In this document: piece after piece, positions 22,582-34,659 of the stretch
How the letters are laid out: every line of letters starts with the position of its first letter
Position numbering within the stretch: the stretch's first letter is position 1
DNA from: Gerris lacustris
Lineage: Eukaryota > Arthropoda > Insecta > Hemiptera > Gerridae
DNA length: 64,000 bases
Assembly (NCBI GenBank): GCA_951217055.1
Contig: OX578282.1
Coordinates: forward strand, 70,585,092 to 70,649,091
Direction of reading: 5' to 3'
Notes under the pieces: model-generated
Told to the model about the DNA's origin: nothing
The model's input: the letters and a program-made list of their open reading frames with translations, nothing else
The model's database searches: none
Program-made: the position numbers and the translations under genes

Positions 22582-24477
22582 AAAAGAGGTTTTTCTCAAA
22601 ACTGTGTTTTTTGAGTTACGTCACTAAGGTTCTCAGCAGGCGAATATATTAATATAGCAATAGCATTGTCGCATTGAATTACTTTTGTTGATTATTTACC
22701 GGAAGCTTTTCTTTTTAATTAAGTAAATTTGACTTAGCGCTAAATATTTCCTGATTGTGAATTGTGCTCATATAGGAGGGGATATTCAAGTGAATTAATA
22801 GATATATGTACAAATAAAACTTCACTGTAGTATTTTACTTTTTATTTATCATATTAAATTCTTAGACACTGTGTAGAGTACACGGCCTTATATGAATACT
22901 ACAGCTGCAACCTCTTCACTCGATTTTTAATTTAAACATATGACTTAATAATGCATGCTTAGTTAGGCGTCTAAATTAAATAACACCCTGAACCTTTGTG
23001 ATATTTAAACACCTTCGATCTCAAGTAGACTAAAATGTATTAAAATGAATTAATACATAATATTAGATTGTATAATTATACAGTGTATTGGAAATAACAA
23101 AGTTACAACATTAAGTGTCTCCTAACTGATAACGACAAAACAAGATAAGATAATGCTAGAGCGTTAAATCAATCATCTGACTTCGCAATCGTATGATATT
23201 TAATTTGGATTTTTTCCCCCTTATTGAAACAGGATAATTTTAACACAAACCATTTTTACCTGAAATGTTTTTTTTATTTATATAACAGGAAAACTATTTT
23301 AACAAAAATCTTATACACTTAGATAACATTTTAACTAAAAAGAAAAAAAAATTGTCCGAGAAAAATTCACTTTTTCACTCAAATCTGTTTTATATTGGCA
23401 TGATTCGAATACTGAATAAACAGGTCATGTGTGTGCTTGGCAGCACACAGCGAGGGTCCGTAGGCCACACTGTATAGTGTTTAACTGTAAAGTGTATAAA
23501 CAGTGGTTTTTTTTAAATGCTAAAAAGCTTACTTTGAACCATTCTAAGGGTCTAATATTCTCAAAACACATTCTGATAAAGTATTTTTTTGCCACTGAAC
23601 CGGACTACAACCATATAAATACATCGAAAAGACCATACCTAATTATAAAAAAACGTATTTTGTCAATAAAAAATAAAATAATATTTTTTTCGAAATTTCC
23701 AAAAAGTGGTATCTTTACTTTTGGTCGAAGAAAGTTCAGAAATTTTTTCAGATTTTTTGCACTTCACATAAGCGAGATGGAGGAGGGGGGGGGGGGGGGC
23801 ACGTTTCACACCCACTTCAAACTTGCCTACGCTCGCCCTATCAAAGTTATATATAAAGAATTATATATTTTTGTAATCAGCTCGACGTACCCTTTCATAT
23901 GATACCCCTCACGGTGTCGAAAAAAAAATAAAAAAAATTTAACCCTTAAGTTATCTTACCCTAATTTTTTTGAAAAATATTTTTTTTAAGTCGCTATATT
24001 TTTAAAATATGTGGGTCGGTACAAGACATATACATGCCAAATTTCAAAGTGATCGGACGAAAGGTGTAGCCGTGAGAGAACGCGAGAGGACGGACGGACA
24101 GACACACGCAGGAAAATATAAGGGTCCTTGGTTTTGCCTACGGACCCTAAAAAGAATAGTCAATAGTCTGTCAATTAGTGTGGCACATAGCTTGCTATTT
24201 TGTATGCTTTAATGAATTTGTTCTTTTACAACATACTGGTATTGTATTATTGTCAAATATATATTTAATTTTTCCCTCGTTTATAAATCTGTTAAAACTG
24301 ATTTTATTTATTTTTTATATAACTTAAATATTTTAATTGATACAATTTGTTAAACTTAAATACGTTCTTTAAATTTGTACAAGTGATTTGTTCTTCTTAT
24401 ATGGGTACTACTATAATACCACAGGTACTTCTATATTACCAACAGATACTACTTTAACAATTTTATTTACCTATTTA
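22582..24477. other. No gene seen; repeat relic around 24010-24160
   Basis: No supported frame. The segment with GGACGGACGGACAGACACACG and GGACCCTAAAAA (about 24090-24152) is the type of tail found in widespread insect repeats. A G-run near 23786-23799 precedes it. The open frame at 23429-23902 has no recognisable domain and spans repeat-like sequence. Confidence 0.45.
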
Positions 24478-24529
24478 CTACAACTATTTTATTTACCTGA
24501 CCGAACCCCCAAGTTGAGAGAAGGAGCCT

Positions 24530-24599
<70 letters not shown>

Positions 24600-24799
24600 C
24601 ACTGCCGTGAGCTCTAGCTTGGCAGCGCGAGAGGAACTTGGTATAAAATACAAAACAATTACGAAGACTGATAATCCGTTTATTTATTGTAAAAGAATTT
24701 GTTACAACGGGTAATTATAAAACGACAATGACTTTAACGTAATAAATAAAAGAAATGAATAATAAAAATAAACTAAATAAATTAGATGTGACAGCCCAC

Positions 24800-24888
<89 letters not shown>

Positions 24889-25020
24889 ATATATTTTATT
24901 TACCTATTTACTACAACTATTTTATTTACCTGACCGAACCCCCAAGTTGAGTGAAGGAGCCTTAAATATATATATATGTATGTATGTATATACATAAACT
25001 TATATATCTATATATATAAT
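24478..25020. repeat. Duplicated segment carrying two long (AT)n microsatellites
   Basis: TTACCTGACCGAACCCCCAA and flanks at about 24464-24535 recur at about 24891-24966, each followed by (TA)n. Long alternating AT runs lie at about 24533-24597 and 24803-24874, the latter passing into GT repeats. The Ile-Tyr-rich frames across them are microsatellite artefacts. Confidence 0.9.
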
Positions 25021-25029
25021 TTTAATCTA

Positions 25030-26840
25030 TATATATAAAAGTCAACGTATGTGTGTGTGTGTGTGTGTTTGTTCTTTATACAAATCTACAGTTTTAGCCC
25101 GATTTTGATGCAAATTTGCACACTTGACCTTCAAAGCAAGGAAAAAATCAAGGTCAACATGAATTTTCGAAATTTAAATTTTGGTACACAGGGGTACGGG
25201 GTACAAGTAATGAATACGGGGTCAAAGTAATGAATACCCTTCATGATGCATATCGTTGAAAAGCTCTTTAAGAGTACAGTAATTGTTGTTATGTACACTT
25301 TTGTCATATTTTCATTTAGGAGGGGGGTAAAATGGAAAAATATAGCTATATCTTATTTGTTCTTTATACAAATCTACAGTTTTAGTCCGATCTCAATGAA
25401 AATTTGCACACTTGATCTTCAAAGCAAGGGGAAAATCAAGGTCTACATGCATTTTCGAAATTTAAATTTTGGTACACGGGGGTACGGGGTACAAGTAACG
25501 AATACGGGGTCAAAGTAATGAATACCCTACGTGATGCATATCGTTGAAAAGCTCTTTAATTTTACAGTAATTGTTGTTATGTGTAGTTTTGTCATATTTT
25601 CATTTAGGAGGGGGGTAAAATGGAAAATATAACTATATCTATATATAGAAAGAAGAGTATCTATGGTAAAATGGAAAATATAACTATATCTATATATAGA
25701 AAGAAGAGTATCTATATAAGAGAATGTCTTTTATACAAATATACAGTTTTATCCCAATTTGATGCATTTTTACACTCTCTTTCATCCAAACAAGGTGAAG
25801 GTCACTGCGTAAATGATTTTCCGAAATTAAAATTTTGGTACACAGAGGTACGGGGTACAAATGTCAAAGTAATGGATACCCTTCATGATGCATATCGTTG
25901 GAAAGCTCTTTAAGAGTACATTAATTGTTGTTAAGTACGTTTTTGTCATATTTTCATTTAGGAGGGGGGTAAAATGGAAATGTATATCTATATCTATAAA
26001 AGTCAACGTATGTGTGAATGTGTTTATGTTCTTTATACAAATCAACAGTTCTAATTCGATCTCGATGAAATTTGCTCACTTGACCTTCAAAGCAAGGGGA
26101 AGATCTCTGTCTACATGAATGTTCGAAATTAAATTTTTGGTACACAGGGGTACGGGGTACAAATGTCTAAGTTGAAAACCCTTCATGATGCATACTGTTG
26201 AAAAGCTCTCTAAGAGTACAGTAATTGTTTTTACGTGCATTTAGAGGGGTAAATGGAAAAATATATCTAAAAGTCAACGTATGTGTGTATGTCCTTTATA
26301 CAAATCCATAGTTTTAGTCCGATCTCGATAAAAAAAATTCACACTTGACCTTCAAAGGAAGAAAAAATCAGTGTCTACATGAATTTTCGAAATTTAAATT
26401 TTGGTACAAAGGGGTACGGTGTAAAAATGTCAAAGTAATGGATTCCCTTCATATCATGCATATCGTTGAAAAGCACTTTAAGAGAAAAGTAATTGTTGTT
26501 ATGTACAATTTTATTTAGGAGGGGGTAAATTGGAAATTTATTGCTATATATATATAAAAATCAACGTATGTGGTGTGGGTGTATGTTCTTTATACAAATC
26601 TACAGTTTTAGTTCGATGTCGATAAAAATTTGGCCACTTGAACTTCAAAGCAAGGGGAAAATGAACGCCTACATGAATTTTGGAAATTTAAATTTGGCAC
26701 ACAAGGGTACGGTACAAGTAATGAATACGGGGTCAATGTAATGAATACCATTGATGATGCAAAAGCTCTTTAAGAGTAGAGTAATAGTTTTTATGTATTG
26801 TTTTGTCATATTTTACTTTAGGGGGGGGGGGGGGGGGGGG
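25030..26840. repeat. Tandem satellite of about 290-bp units, about six copies
   Basis: CTTTATACAAATC-like starts fall at about 25074, 25371, 25729, 26031, 26292 and 26588. Each unit carries CACTTGACCTTCAAAGCAAG, a GGGGTACGGGGTACAA block, CTTCATGATGCATATCGTTG, AAAGCTCTTTAAGAGTACAG, TTTTGTCATATTTTCATTTA and a GGGGGGTAAAATGG block. The second half of the unit matches the arms of the fold-back element at 8161-10068. The array ends in a G-run near 26821. Confidence 0.88.
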
Positions 26841-27876
26841 ATTTAGGATCTTTAAAATTAGCTTATCAAAAAGGAGGGGGTATAGAAATAGGTGGGAGAG
26901 ATAGAATCTAGATATTCTTTCATTTCAACATGTGGCCGCCGTATTGAATTATAAAATCGTCATCTTGGGTTTAATAACACTATTATCTCAGCTTCCAGTG
27001 GACCTAAAGATCTAAAAATTGGTACATAGACTCATTGTACCTAAAATTGAAAATTGAAGGTAATATAAAATTGAATAATTGAAAATTATAAAATAAAAAA
27101 ATCGAAGTTAAATTTATTATTATAAAAATTAATGGGTAAATTCTTTTTTAATTAAGAATATATTATACTGTTAAACAAAATGCATTTTCTAAATAATAAC
27201 TTCAAAGTAGATAAATGTAAAAAGTAAAGGGTAAAATTCATTTATAATGAAAAAACATATTATATGAAAAACATTAAAAAAACAGATGTTAATATACATA
27301 TATATATTTTTTATTTATTTATTTATTTCTTTTTTTTTTTTTTGGGTGCCGGACTATTTATGGTCATATACACCCCAGTGTAGTCTGTAATGTGGGGGGG
27401 TGAGAGTTTTTTTTATGTATGTTTAATAGACCACAAAAGAACAGTAACCTTAACCGATAACATAACGAATACAGCAACCTTCTTCAGAATCCAAACAAAG
27501 TTGAAAACCTATGTGCTCTAGTCAAGTCCTTATGATTATTTAATTATTTATGGTGTAGTTTTAATTTTTTTAGTATCTTTTGTTTTTATTTTTGTTACCT
27601 ATAAATATCTATAGATAAATCGGAGGACTCAATAATATAATACATATATAATACATTAAAATAGAAAGAATTGGACTGAGATGAAACAAAGAGGTATTCA
27701 ATTTCTTTAAAAAATATTTAAAAAATTAAAGACAAATATTAAAAATAGAACTAAATTGAATAAGAACCCTGTAAGCGAAACGTAAATAAGAAGTTTGTTT
27801 GGATTCTAGAGCGAACACAGTTGACGTACAGAGTTGCCAACATTACAAGCCCACTTCTGTCCTCTATTATTATATG

Positions 27877-27907
<31 letters not shown>

Positions 27908-29139
27908 AACACCTGTTAATATATTTATTTTAGATAAAATGTTTAAAAATAAGCATAAACAAACAATATACCTACTTTTACTAAAAATACGAAATTACGT
28001 AAGGATAAAGATATATTAATTATATTGTTTTAATTATTTTTTACACACAGTGCAAACTTCTAGACGGATAAGGAGCGCGCTGACCAGATCAGCGCGCTCC
28101 TTATCATAGTTACGTTATAAAACTATTCCGATGTGCAGCATCCCCGATAAATAAATATAAAGAAATACTTCTTGTGTCACATCCTGAGCAAAATGAAGGA
28201 AGGATATAGTTGATTTAATCTTACCAAATTAACTTTACTAAAACTAATTAGTAGTTAACTTCATCAAAATTACAATATTTGTAGCGTGCCCTCTTCGCAG
28301 AAGAAGCAAGCTTGCACCTTCCTCCGCAGCGCCGCGCCACCGTCTGCTCCTACCAACCAACACTTAACGCTCAATACCAGTACTTACTTTACTTGTGCCA
28401 ATATTATGTTTAAGTTTGTATATAAAAGTTTTATCAAGCTACATATTTATTTCTAGTTACATTATTTATTTGTTCTGATTTAATACAAGTTTCATAGAAG
28501 AAACAAACTTTTTACTCCAGTTAAATACCCCCCCCCCCCCCCCCCCCAATAATTTCATGGCGCACTGTGTACCCCCCTCATTGTAACCCCTGACATGAAC
28601 ATTGTTTTGGTGCTATTTTTTGCCTCACAATGAATTATTCCAAAGGTAAATTAATTACTGAGTCAGTGCTGGCAAGTCTCGCAGAAAATAGTTCTGAAGA
28701 AATAGAGGTTAAAATGAGTAAGAAAGATAACTACTGAATTGTTTTCCAACATTTTTTGAAATTTTATTTTATTTATTGTTACGCATAATCAACAAGGAGT
28801 ACATAAACAATTTTGCTACATCAACGTATTGATGTTATGGTACAGAGGACGTCAGCCGAGGGTAGTGGCCACCTTCTATTTCTACTATTTGTTTTCTATA
28901 ATTACAAGTAACTAATGATTATATCAATTATTCTCAATAACTACAAAATAAATAACAATAATTCGTACATAACTTATAATAATAACAAGTATATAACAAA
29001 TAATAACTAAATATATAAATATCTAAATACAGTTCTCTATAATTACAGAAAACCTTTGACTAGGACTAGATAATTAGTTAACGATTATTCATTGTTTAGG
29101 TGCATATTAACACTATAATATTTTATACTTTAACCTAGT
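26841..29139. other. No gene seen; homopolymers
   Basis: AT-rich DNA. An A-run lies at about 27868-27906 and a C-run at about 28528-28547. A short GC-rich patch at 28280-28370 and a hairpin at 28067-28105 stand out. No supported coding frame was seen. Confidence 0.45.
28067..28105. repeat. Perfect 17-bp GC-rich hairpin
   Basis: GATAAGGAGCGCGCTGA is exactly inverted after a 5-base CCAGA loop. The stem is far richer in G/C than its surroundings. It lacks a following T-run on either strand and is too short for a typical animal pre-miRNA. Function unknown. Confidence 0.85.
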
Positions 29140-29406
29140 ATCATCATACATGATCATCATCATCATCGCATATATATAGTGATCATCATCATCGTGTATC
29201 ATCATATATGATTATGATAATCATCGAAAAATCATCATCGTGTATTATCAAACATGATGATGACCATCTTGTATCATCATACATGATGATGATCATCGTG
29301 TATTATCAAAAATGATGATCATCATCGTGTATCATCATACATGATGATGATCATCGTGTATTATCAATCATGATGATCATCATCGTGTATCATCATACAT
29401 GATGTT
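29140..29406. repeat. Self-complementary ATC/GAT repeat cluster
   Basis: Alternating (ATC)n and (GAT)n blocks such as CATCATACATGATGATGATC and CATCGTGTAT(C/T)ATCA recur at roughly 60-bp intervals. Because ATC and GAT are complements, each unit can fold on itself. No coding frame. Confidence 0.8.
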
Positions 29407-30009
29407 AACCTTGCTAGAGAGGAGTAGAGAGCTTATGAATAATTTTAATAATCTTACTGGATAGTTCTACTATGTGAGACAAATGCGGAACTAATATGAA
29501 AATATAAAAATTAACTTATAACATTAAAATATTAATAGACAATTGAAAACAACAGATATTTAATAACATAATTTACAAAACAATAATTTAAGGTAACTAA
29601 TAATTTTAAGCACACATAGTTTAATATTTCTAAATAATAATAATAAATATCGTTTTAATTTTAACCTAAATTACAACAATTTAAAATTTATTTACTTGCT
29701 ATTGTATTACTTCATTGTTTAATAAAACATATTTACAACAATTGAGTTCAGTAAAAAAAAAAAAAATAGAACCGTATATATATGAGTTTGACATAAATGC
29801 TTTTCTGACAGCAATAAAGAAGATAAATTATTAAGTAGTACTTTTTACGCGTTATTATTACACAATCTTGATGTAAATAGTTATTTATGTAACTAGGCAG
29901 CAAAATGGAATTTTACTGACGAGTGATTAGATTAGCCTCCGAGCCGAAGGCGAGGACAGGCTATGATAATTAACTGCCGAGGCAGGTATTATGACACGAC
30001 ACTGTCGTG

Positions 30010-30480
30010 TCATAATATATCTTGAACATCCTCCCGGCCCTTTTGTTGCTGACCATCTTCTCTCAATTCCATTTTATAGAGCCTTTGGATTGGTCTAGTA
30101 CTGGTGCCGTTTTTTGTCTTCAGCACTGCAACCCGACAGACTCCATCTCTCCCGGGGATTAATTCCAAAATTCGACCCAGAAGCCACTCTATCCTTTTAT
30201 GGTCATTTTCAATTAACACCACTTCGCCGACTCTCAGTTGGGTGTTCTTCTTTGTTCCTGGCCGGTCAATCAACTGGCCAAGATATTCTTTTCGAAATCT
30301 TCCCCTTAACGACTCTCAGTTGGGTGTTCTTCTTTGTTCCTGGCCGGTCAATCAACTGGCCAAGATATTCTTTTCGAAATCTTCCCCTTAATGATTCCTT
30401 TAATTCTTGCACATACTTCATCCTTATACGCAATCTTGATGCCTCTGACAATTCTCCCTCCGGAAATCGAAATTCTCCAT
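30010..30480 (-). pseudogene. BEL/Pao integrase C-terminal tail, inverted copy
   Basis: The minus-strand frames encode the tail typical of BEL/Pao integrases (DUF5641-like): GEVVLIENDHKRIEWLLGRI, then a Gly-Arg-rich linker, a conserved RPIQRLYKME segment and DVQDIL at the end. The 82-bp duplication (repeats starting at 30229 and 30311) is not a multiple of three and breaks the frame. It is a mirror of 31688-32160. Confidence 0.85.
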
Positions 30481-30482
30481 GG

Positions 30483-30795
30483 ATAAAAGTTTAATATTAC
30501 TTAATGATTTATCTGTCCACCATAATAACCTCATTACGTCTCTATCTTCAGGATGAACGTCTATCATTTGAAATGCCTTCCTTATATCTGCTGTAAAGGC
30601 AACTTTCTTCTCCCGGAATCTCAATAATAACTCAGGTATTTTCTGGATATAGCTTTCCCCCTTCTCTAAACATTCATTTAATGAGGGTTGTTTACCTACT
30701 TTACAACTGGCATCAAAGACGGGCCGCACTGGTGTAGTTAGACTCTCTGGTTTAAAAACTGGTCTGTGAGGAAGATAATGATACAGAGATTTGGA
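30483..30795 (-). pseudogene. BEL/Pao reverse transcriptase fragment
   Basis: The minus-strand frame includes YLPHRPVFKPES, VRPVFDAS and FTADIRKAFQMIDVHPEDRD, the opening of a BEL/Pao RT with the first catalytic Asp. It fuses abruptly to the integrase tail at 30482. The gag-protease-RT frame at 32439-34658 stops just where this fragment begins, so the two may be separated parts of one element. Confidence 0.85.
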
Positions 30796-30842
30796 TAATA
30801 AAGCAAGTCCAGAAAGAAGCCTTCCCAGATCATAATAAATTA

Positions 30843-32160
30843 GTGGTACCAGGAGTTATCGATAAACAAGGTATCGTGAGAGTGAAGACAAGAATTATTA
30901 TGAGAGAAGACTTACTTAATTTCAAATATCCAATTTTATTACCTAAATCCCATCCAGTAGTACAAAAATTAATCCAGGAAACTCATGAAAAGAGCGGTCA
31001 TGCAGGAGTTGGTACACTTGTCAGTTTATTGAGAGAACGAATGTGGATTCTACAGTGTCGGCGTTCTGTCAAAAAGATAGTTGATCGTTGTGTAAGATGT
31101 CGTAGATTCAAGGCTAAGGCAACAATTGTAGAAATTGCTCCATTACCAAAGGATAGAGTAACAGATGCTGAGGTTTTTCAGATAGTGGGAGTAGATTTAG
31201 CTGGACCTCTACACCTGAAACATGGAGGCAAGGTATGGGTTGTCATTTTCACTTGTGCAGTATATCGAGCAGTTTATCTAGACATTGTAACATCTTTGAA
31301 AACTGAGTCATTCATACAGGTCATGAAGAGATTCATCCAGCAATATCGGCGACCAGAGGTGGTATACAGCGATAATGGGACACATTTTGTAGGAGCAGAC
31401 AATTTTTTTAGGAAGAACATAAATACCAAAATTATACCACCACTGCAACCAATAAATTGGAAGTTCAACCCCCCCTCAGCAGCTTGGTGGGGAGGGATGT
31501 GGGAGAGATTGATACGTACGATGAAAGACATAATGAAGAGAATGATCGGAAAGGCAATACTGAAGAAGCAAGAACTTGAAATAATCATAAAGGAAGTTGA
31601 AAGAATTATGAATAGCAGACCTCTGACCACACAATCTGAAGATCCTGAAGAATTAACTGCTCTAACACCAATGCATTTTCTAAAGGTCCATGGAGAATTT
31701 CGATTTCCGGAGGGAGAATTGTCAGAGGCATCAAGATTGCGTATAAGGATGAAGTATGTGCAAGAATTAAAGGAATCATTAAGGGGAAGATTTCGAAAAG
31801 AATATCTTGGCCAGTTGATTGACCGGCCAGGAACAAAGAAGAACACCCAACTGAGAGTCGTTAAGGGGAAGATTTCGAAAAGAATATCTTGGCCAGTTGA
31901 TTGACCGGCCAGGAACAAAGAAGAACACCCAACTGAGAGTCGGCGAAGTGGTGTTAATTGAAAATGACCATAAAAGGATAGAGTGGCTTCTGGGTCGAAT
32001 TTTGGAATTAATCCCCGGGAGAGATGGAGTCTGTCGGGTTGCAGTGCTGAAGACAAAAAACGGCACCTGTACTAGACCAATCCAAAGGCTCTATAAAATG
32101 GAATTGAGAGAAGATGGTCAGCAACAAAAGGGCCGGGAGGATGTTCAAGATATATTATGA
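30843..32160 (+). pseudogene. BEL/Pao integrase
   Basis: The frame 30843-31904 encodes the zinc-binding H..H..C..C region (HEKSGHAG to CVRCRRFK), then a retroviral-type DDE core: VGVDLAGPL (first Asp), YSDNGTHFVGA (second Asp) and NPPSAAWWGGMWERLIRTMK (catalytic Glu). The DUF5641-like tail follows but is interrupted by an 82-bp tandem duplication at about 31783-31945, after which the true tail continues in another frame from 31897 to 32160. The catalytic residues are intact; the product is truncated. The left end of the frame is open and fused to inverted RT sequence, so the real start is lost. Confidence 0.88.
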
Positions 32161-32167
32161 CACGACA

Positions 32168-32378
32168 GTGTCGTGTCATAATATATAAAAAATAATGTTT
32201 ATTAATTTTGGATTTTGTAAAAAGAAAGTGTTTAATGTTCAAATACAGTTTATGAGTGATATAGTTAACCAAGTATAGTAAGTTATTATATCTAAAGTAA
32301 TATTAATATCAGAGAAGAAACCGACGCAAAGGGTATTTGTGTACTGTGTTTCTAAAATCGTGGTGACCCCTAGTGAAA
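32168..32378 (+). mobile_element. Probable BEL/Pao LTR and primer-binding site
   Basis: Between the integrase stop (32158-32160) and the next gag ATG (32439) there is room for one LTR. It could start TGTCGTGTCATAATATATAA at 32168, which includes a TATA-like box. TGGTGACCCC at 32361-32370 starts with the TGG expected of a tRNA primer-binding site. A matching second LTR was not found, so the boundaries are tentative. Confidence 0.45.
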
Positions 32379-32438
32379 ACAGCAGTAAAGTACAAGGTAT
32401 AAATCAATTCTTTTTCAGTTTCATTATTAGTTAAAATC

Positions 32439-34658
32439 ATGGATCAATTGAAAATGAGAAGGAAGGTGTGTAGAAGCCAGGCTACTAGGATCTATAATGC
32501 AGTTAATATCTTGATTGGTCAAGAAAATCCCGACATCAATATTATTAGAACTGACGTAAACCATCTTCAAATCATACATGACAATTTAGACGAACTTGAC
32601 AAAAATATAGCAGAGTTGTTATACCTAGAAAATTCGACTTTTGAAGTATTAGATAAAGAAGCAACTGAAGTAAATGACTACAAACGAAAACTATTACTGG
32701 TAAGACAAAAATTGCAGGATATGGAATTATGTTCTGATGCTTCCAAGCAAATTCCTATCACCAATAACAATGTTTCGAATGAAAAAAGAAATTTCAAATT
32801 ACCGAAAATTCAACTAAAAACATTTTCAGGAGACTTAAAAGACTGGTTAGGCTTTTGGTCACAATTTGAAAAAATTCACAACGACAATTCATTACACGAC
32901 AGCGACAAAATGCAATATTTAATTATGGCTATGGAACCAGGGAGTGAAGCAAGAGAGATTGTTGAGAGCTACCCACAGACTGGAGGAAATTATCCTCTAG
33001 CTATTGAAGCTCTTAAAGAACGTTACGGCGACGAAGATTTACTCCTACAAGTATATGTTAGAGAATTGTTAAAACTAGTCATCACTAATGCAACAACGGA
33101 AGATAAATTACCCATACAGCACTTGTATTTGAAAATCGAATCGCATTTAAGATCACTCAAAACTTTAAATCTGTCTCAAGCAGATCCAGATACTTGGATT
33201 TATCCATTAGTAGAATCCAGTGTTCCTGAAGAAATTCTTCTAGCCTGGCAGAGAAGCACGAGTACCATTAGTCAACCAACCAAGACATCAAGAGTAGACA
33301 GCTTGATGACATTCCTAAAAAGTGAAGTCCAGATACAACAGAAAATCAGACTTGCGCAATCTGGATTTGAAGGAAAATTATCGGTTCACACAACATCCAA
33401 TGATAAGAAGAAAATAAAGAAAGAAAGGGAACCCACACTATCAAATTTTCAAGTCACGGAAGCTAAGGAGTGTATATTTTGCGGTAAAAATCATGAAGCT
33501 AAAGACTACATAATAGCACAGAAGATGACAATGCAACAGAAGAAAAATAAGTTGAAAGAAAAACGATGTTGTATGTTATGTTTCAAACCCAAACACATAG
33601 CTAGACAATGTAGAGCCTTTATAAAATGTGTCATATGTTCGAAAAGGCATAATGCGCTAATGTGTCCAGAACGTGAGATTAAGTCAGATAATTCTCCAAG
33701 AGAAACTGCAACAAATATTAAACTTGACACTGTTGCTGTTGGTGTGACAAAAGAAAGGAATAAAAATGTTGTACTACAAACATTAATGGTTGAAATAAAC
33801 AATAATGGTAAAACTAGGATGGTACGAGCATTTCTGGATAGCGGTTCGCAAAGGTCATACATTTTAAAAGAAGTTGCATCAGATCTAGGATTAAACCCTA
33901 TTGCAGAAGAGAGAGTAATACATTCACTTTTTGGAGGAGCTACTACAGGTAGTATCAATCATGATATTTTTTCAGTGAGACTCCAAAGGCCTGGAGGAGG
34001 GTATCATTGTGATGTTAAGCTAAGAAGTCAAAATAGTATTTCTAAATCGATACCAAAGATTAGAAGAGAAAAAATGTTAATGAAGGAATTAAAGGATCAT
34101 AAAATTTGGGTTTCAGATGTAGGTGAAAGTACTCCAGAAGTTGAAGTCCTATTAGGAGCGGACTTTTATGCTAAGTTGTTAACAGGAAAAATCATACACC
34201 TAAGTAAAGGAATTACGGCATTAGAAACATATTTAGGTTGGACGCTTTTAGGTGGAGGTGAGCATAGCAGTACATCAATGATAGCATATAATATAGATAT
34301 GTCAGTCTCAGATAAGGAAGTAGCGAAACTTTGGGATCTTGAAGTTATAGGTGTTAGGGACCCAATCGAAGTAAAATCAATGGTGGAGAAAGAAGCAGAG
34401 GTGAAAAAAGAATTTTTTGAAGCTTTAGAAAGGAAAGAGGATGGCAGATACATAGTTAGATTACCCTGGAAGAAGGGACATCCTCAGTTACCAACAAATA
34501 AAGAAATAGCGGTGAAGAGGCTTCAATCGGCAACTAGAAAACTTTTATCAGCAGATAATTTCGAATTGTATGGGAACATTTTTCAGAATTGGTTAAACGA
34601 AAATTTTATAGAAGAAGTCACGGAAGAATCTCAAGGTACAATGGTTCATTACTGCTAA
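32439..34658 (+). CDS. BEL/Pao gag-protease with start of reverse transcriptase
   Basis: The ATG at 32439 opens a 739-codon frame. A coiled-coil-like N-terminus is followed by a gag domain (FKLPKIQLKTFSGDLKDWLG, DUF1759-like, residues about 127-280), Cys/His knuckles around residues 347-410 (CIFCGKNHEAKDY, CCMLCFKPKHIARQC, CVICSKRHNALMC), an aspartic protease with AFLDSGSQRSYI near residue 465 and VLLGADFY near 570, and the linker into RT (LGWTLLGGG, RYIVRLPWKKGHPQLP). It stops soon after FIEEVTEES, just before the YLPHRPV motif. The frame is otherwise uninterrupted, so the insertion seems fairly young. Confidence 0.9.
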   Translation: MDQLKMRRKVCRSQATRIYNAVNILIGQENPDINIIRTDVNHLQIIHDNLDELDKNIAELLYLENSTFEVLDKEATEVNDYKRKLLLVRQKLQDMELCSDASKQIPITNNNVSNEKRNFKLPKIQLKTFSGDLKDWLGFWSQFEKIHNDNSLHDSDKMQYLIMAMEPGSEAREIVESYPQTGGNYPLAIEALKERYGDEDLLLQVYVRELLKLVITNATTEDKLPIQHLYLKIESHLRSLKTLNLSQADPDTWIYPLVESSVPEEILLAWQRSTSTISQPTKTSRVDSLMTFLKSEVQIQQKIRLAQSGFEGKLSVHTTSNDKKKIKKEREPTLSNFQVTEAKECIFCGKNHEAKDYIIAQKMTMQQKKNKLKEKRCCMLCFKPKHIARQCRAFIKCVICSKRHNALMCPEREIKSDNSPRETATNIKLDTVAVGVTKERNKNVVLQTLMVEINNNGKTRMVRAFLDSGSQRSYILKEVASDLGLNPIAEERVIHSLFGGATTGSINHDIFSVRLQRPGGGYHCDVKLRSQNSISKSIPKIRREKMLMKELKDHKIWVSDVGESTPEVEVLLGADFYAKLLTGKIIHLSKGITALETYLGWTLLGGGEHSSTSMIAYNIDMSVSDKEVAKLWDLEVIGVRDPIEVKSMVEKEAEVKKEFFEALERKEDGRYIVRLPWKKGHPQLPTNKEIAVKRLQSATRKLLSADNFELYGNIFQNWLNENFIEEVTEESQGTMVHYC

Positions 34659-34659
34659 C

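Larger units (their letters stand above)
29986..32184. mobile_element. Rearranged BEL/Pao element with near-identical inverted arms
   Basis: Sequence 29986-30482 (minus) is the inverted copy of 31688-32184 (plus), about 497 bp each, including the end of the integrase ORF and a perfect palindrome (TATTATGACACGACA, one base, then its complement). I saw one base difference, giving Ser versus Cys in the encoded tails. Both arms share an internal 82-bp tandem duplication. Between the arms lie an inverted RT fragment and a forward integrase. Confidence 0.85.

Noticed and set aside
23429..23902. 157-codon plus-strand frame
   Set aside because: No domain, Lys/Phe-rich composition from AT-rich DNA, and it runs across a G-run and repeat-like sequence.
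24388..24997. Two short open frames rich in Ile-Tyr
   Set aside because: They are translations of (AT)n microsatellites.
28067..28105. Rho-independent terminator or pre-miRNA
   Set aside because: There is no T-run after the stem and the genome is eukaryotic. The stem is too short for a usual animal pre-miRNA.
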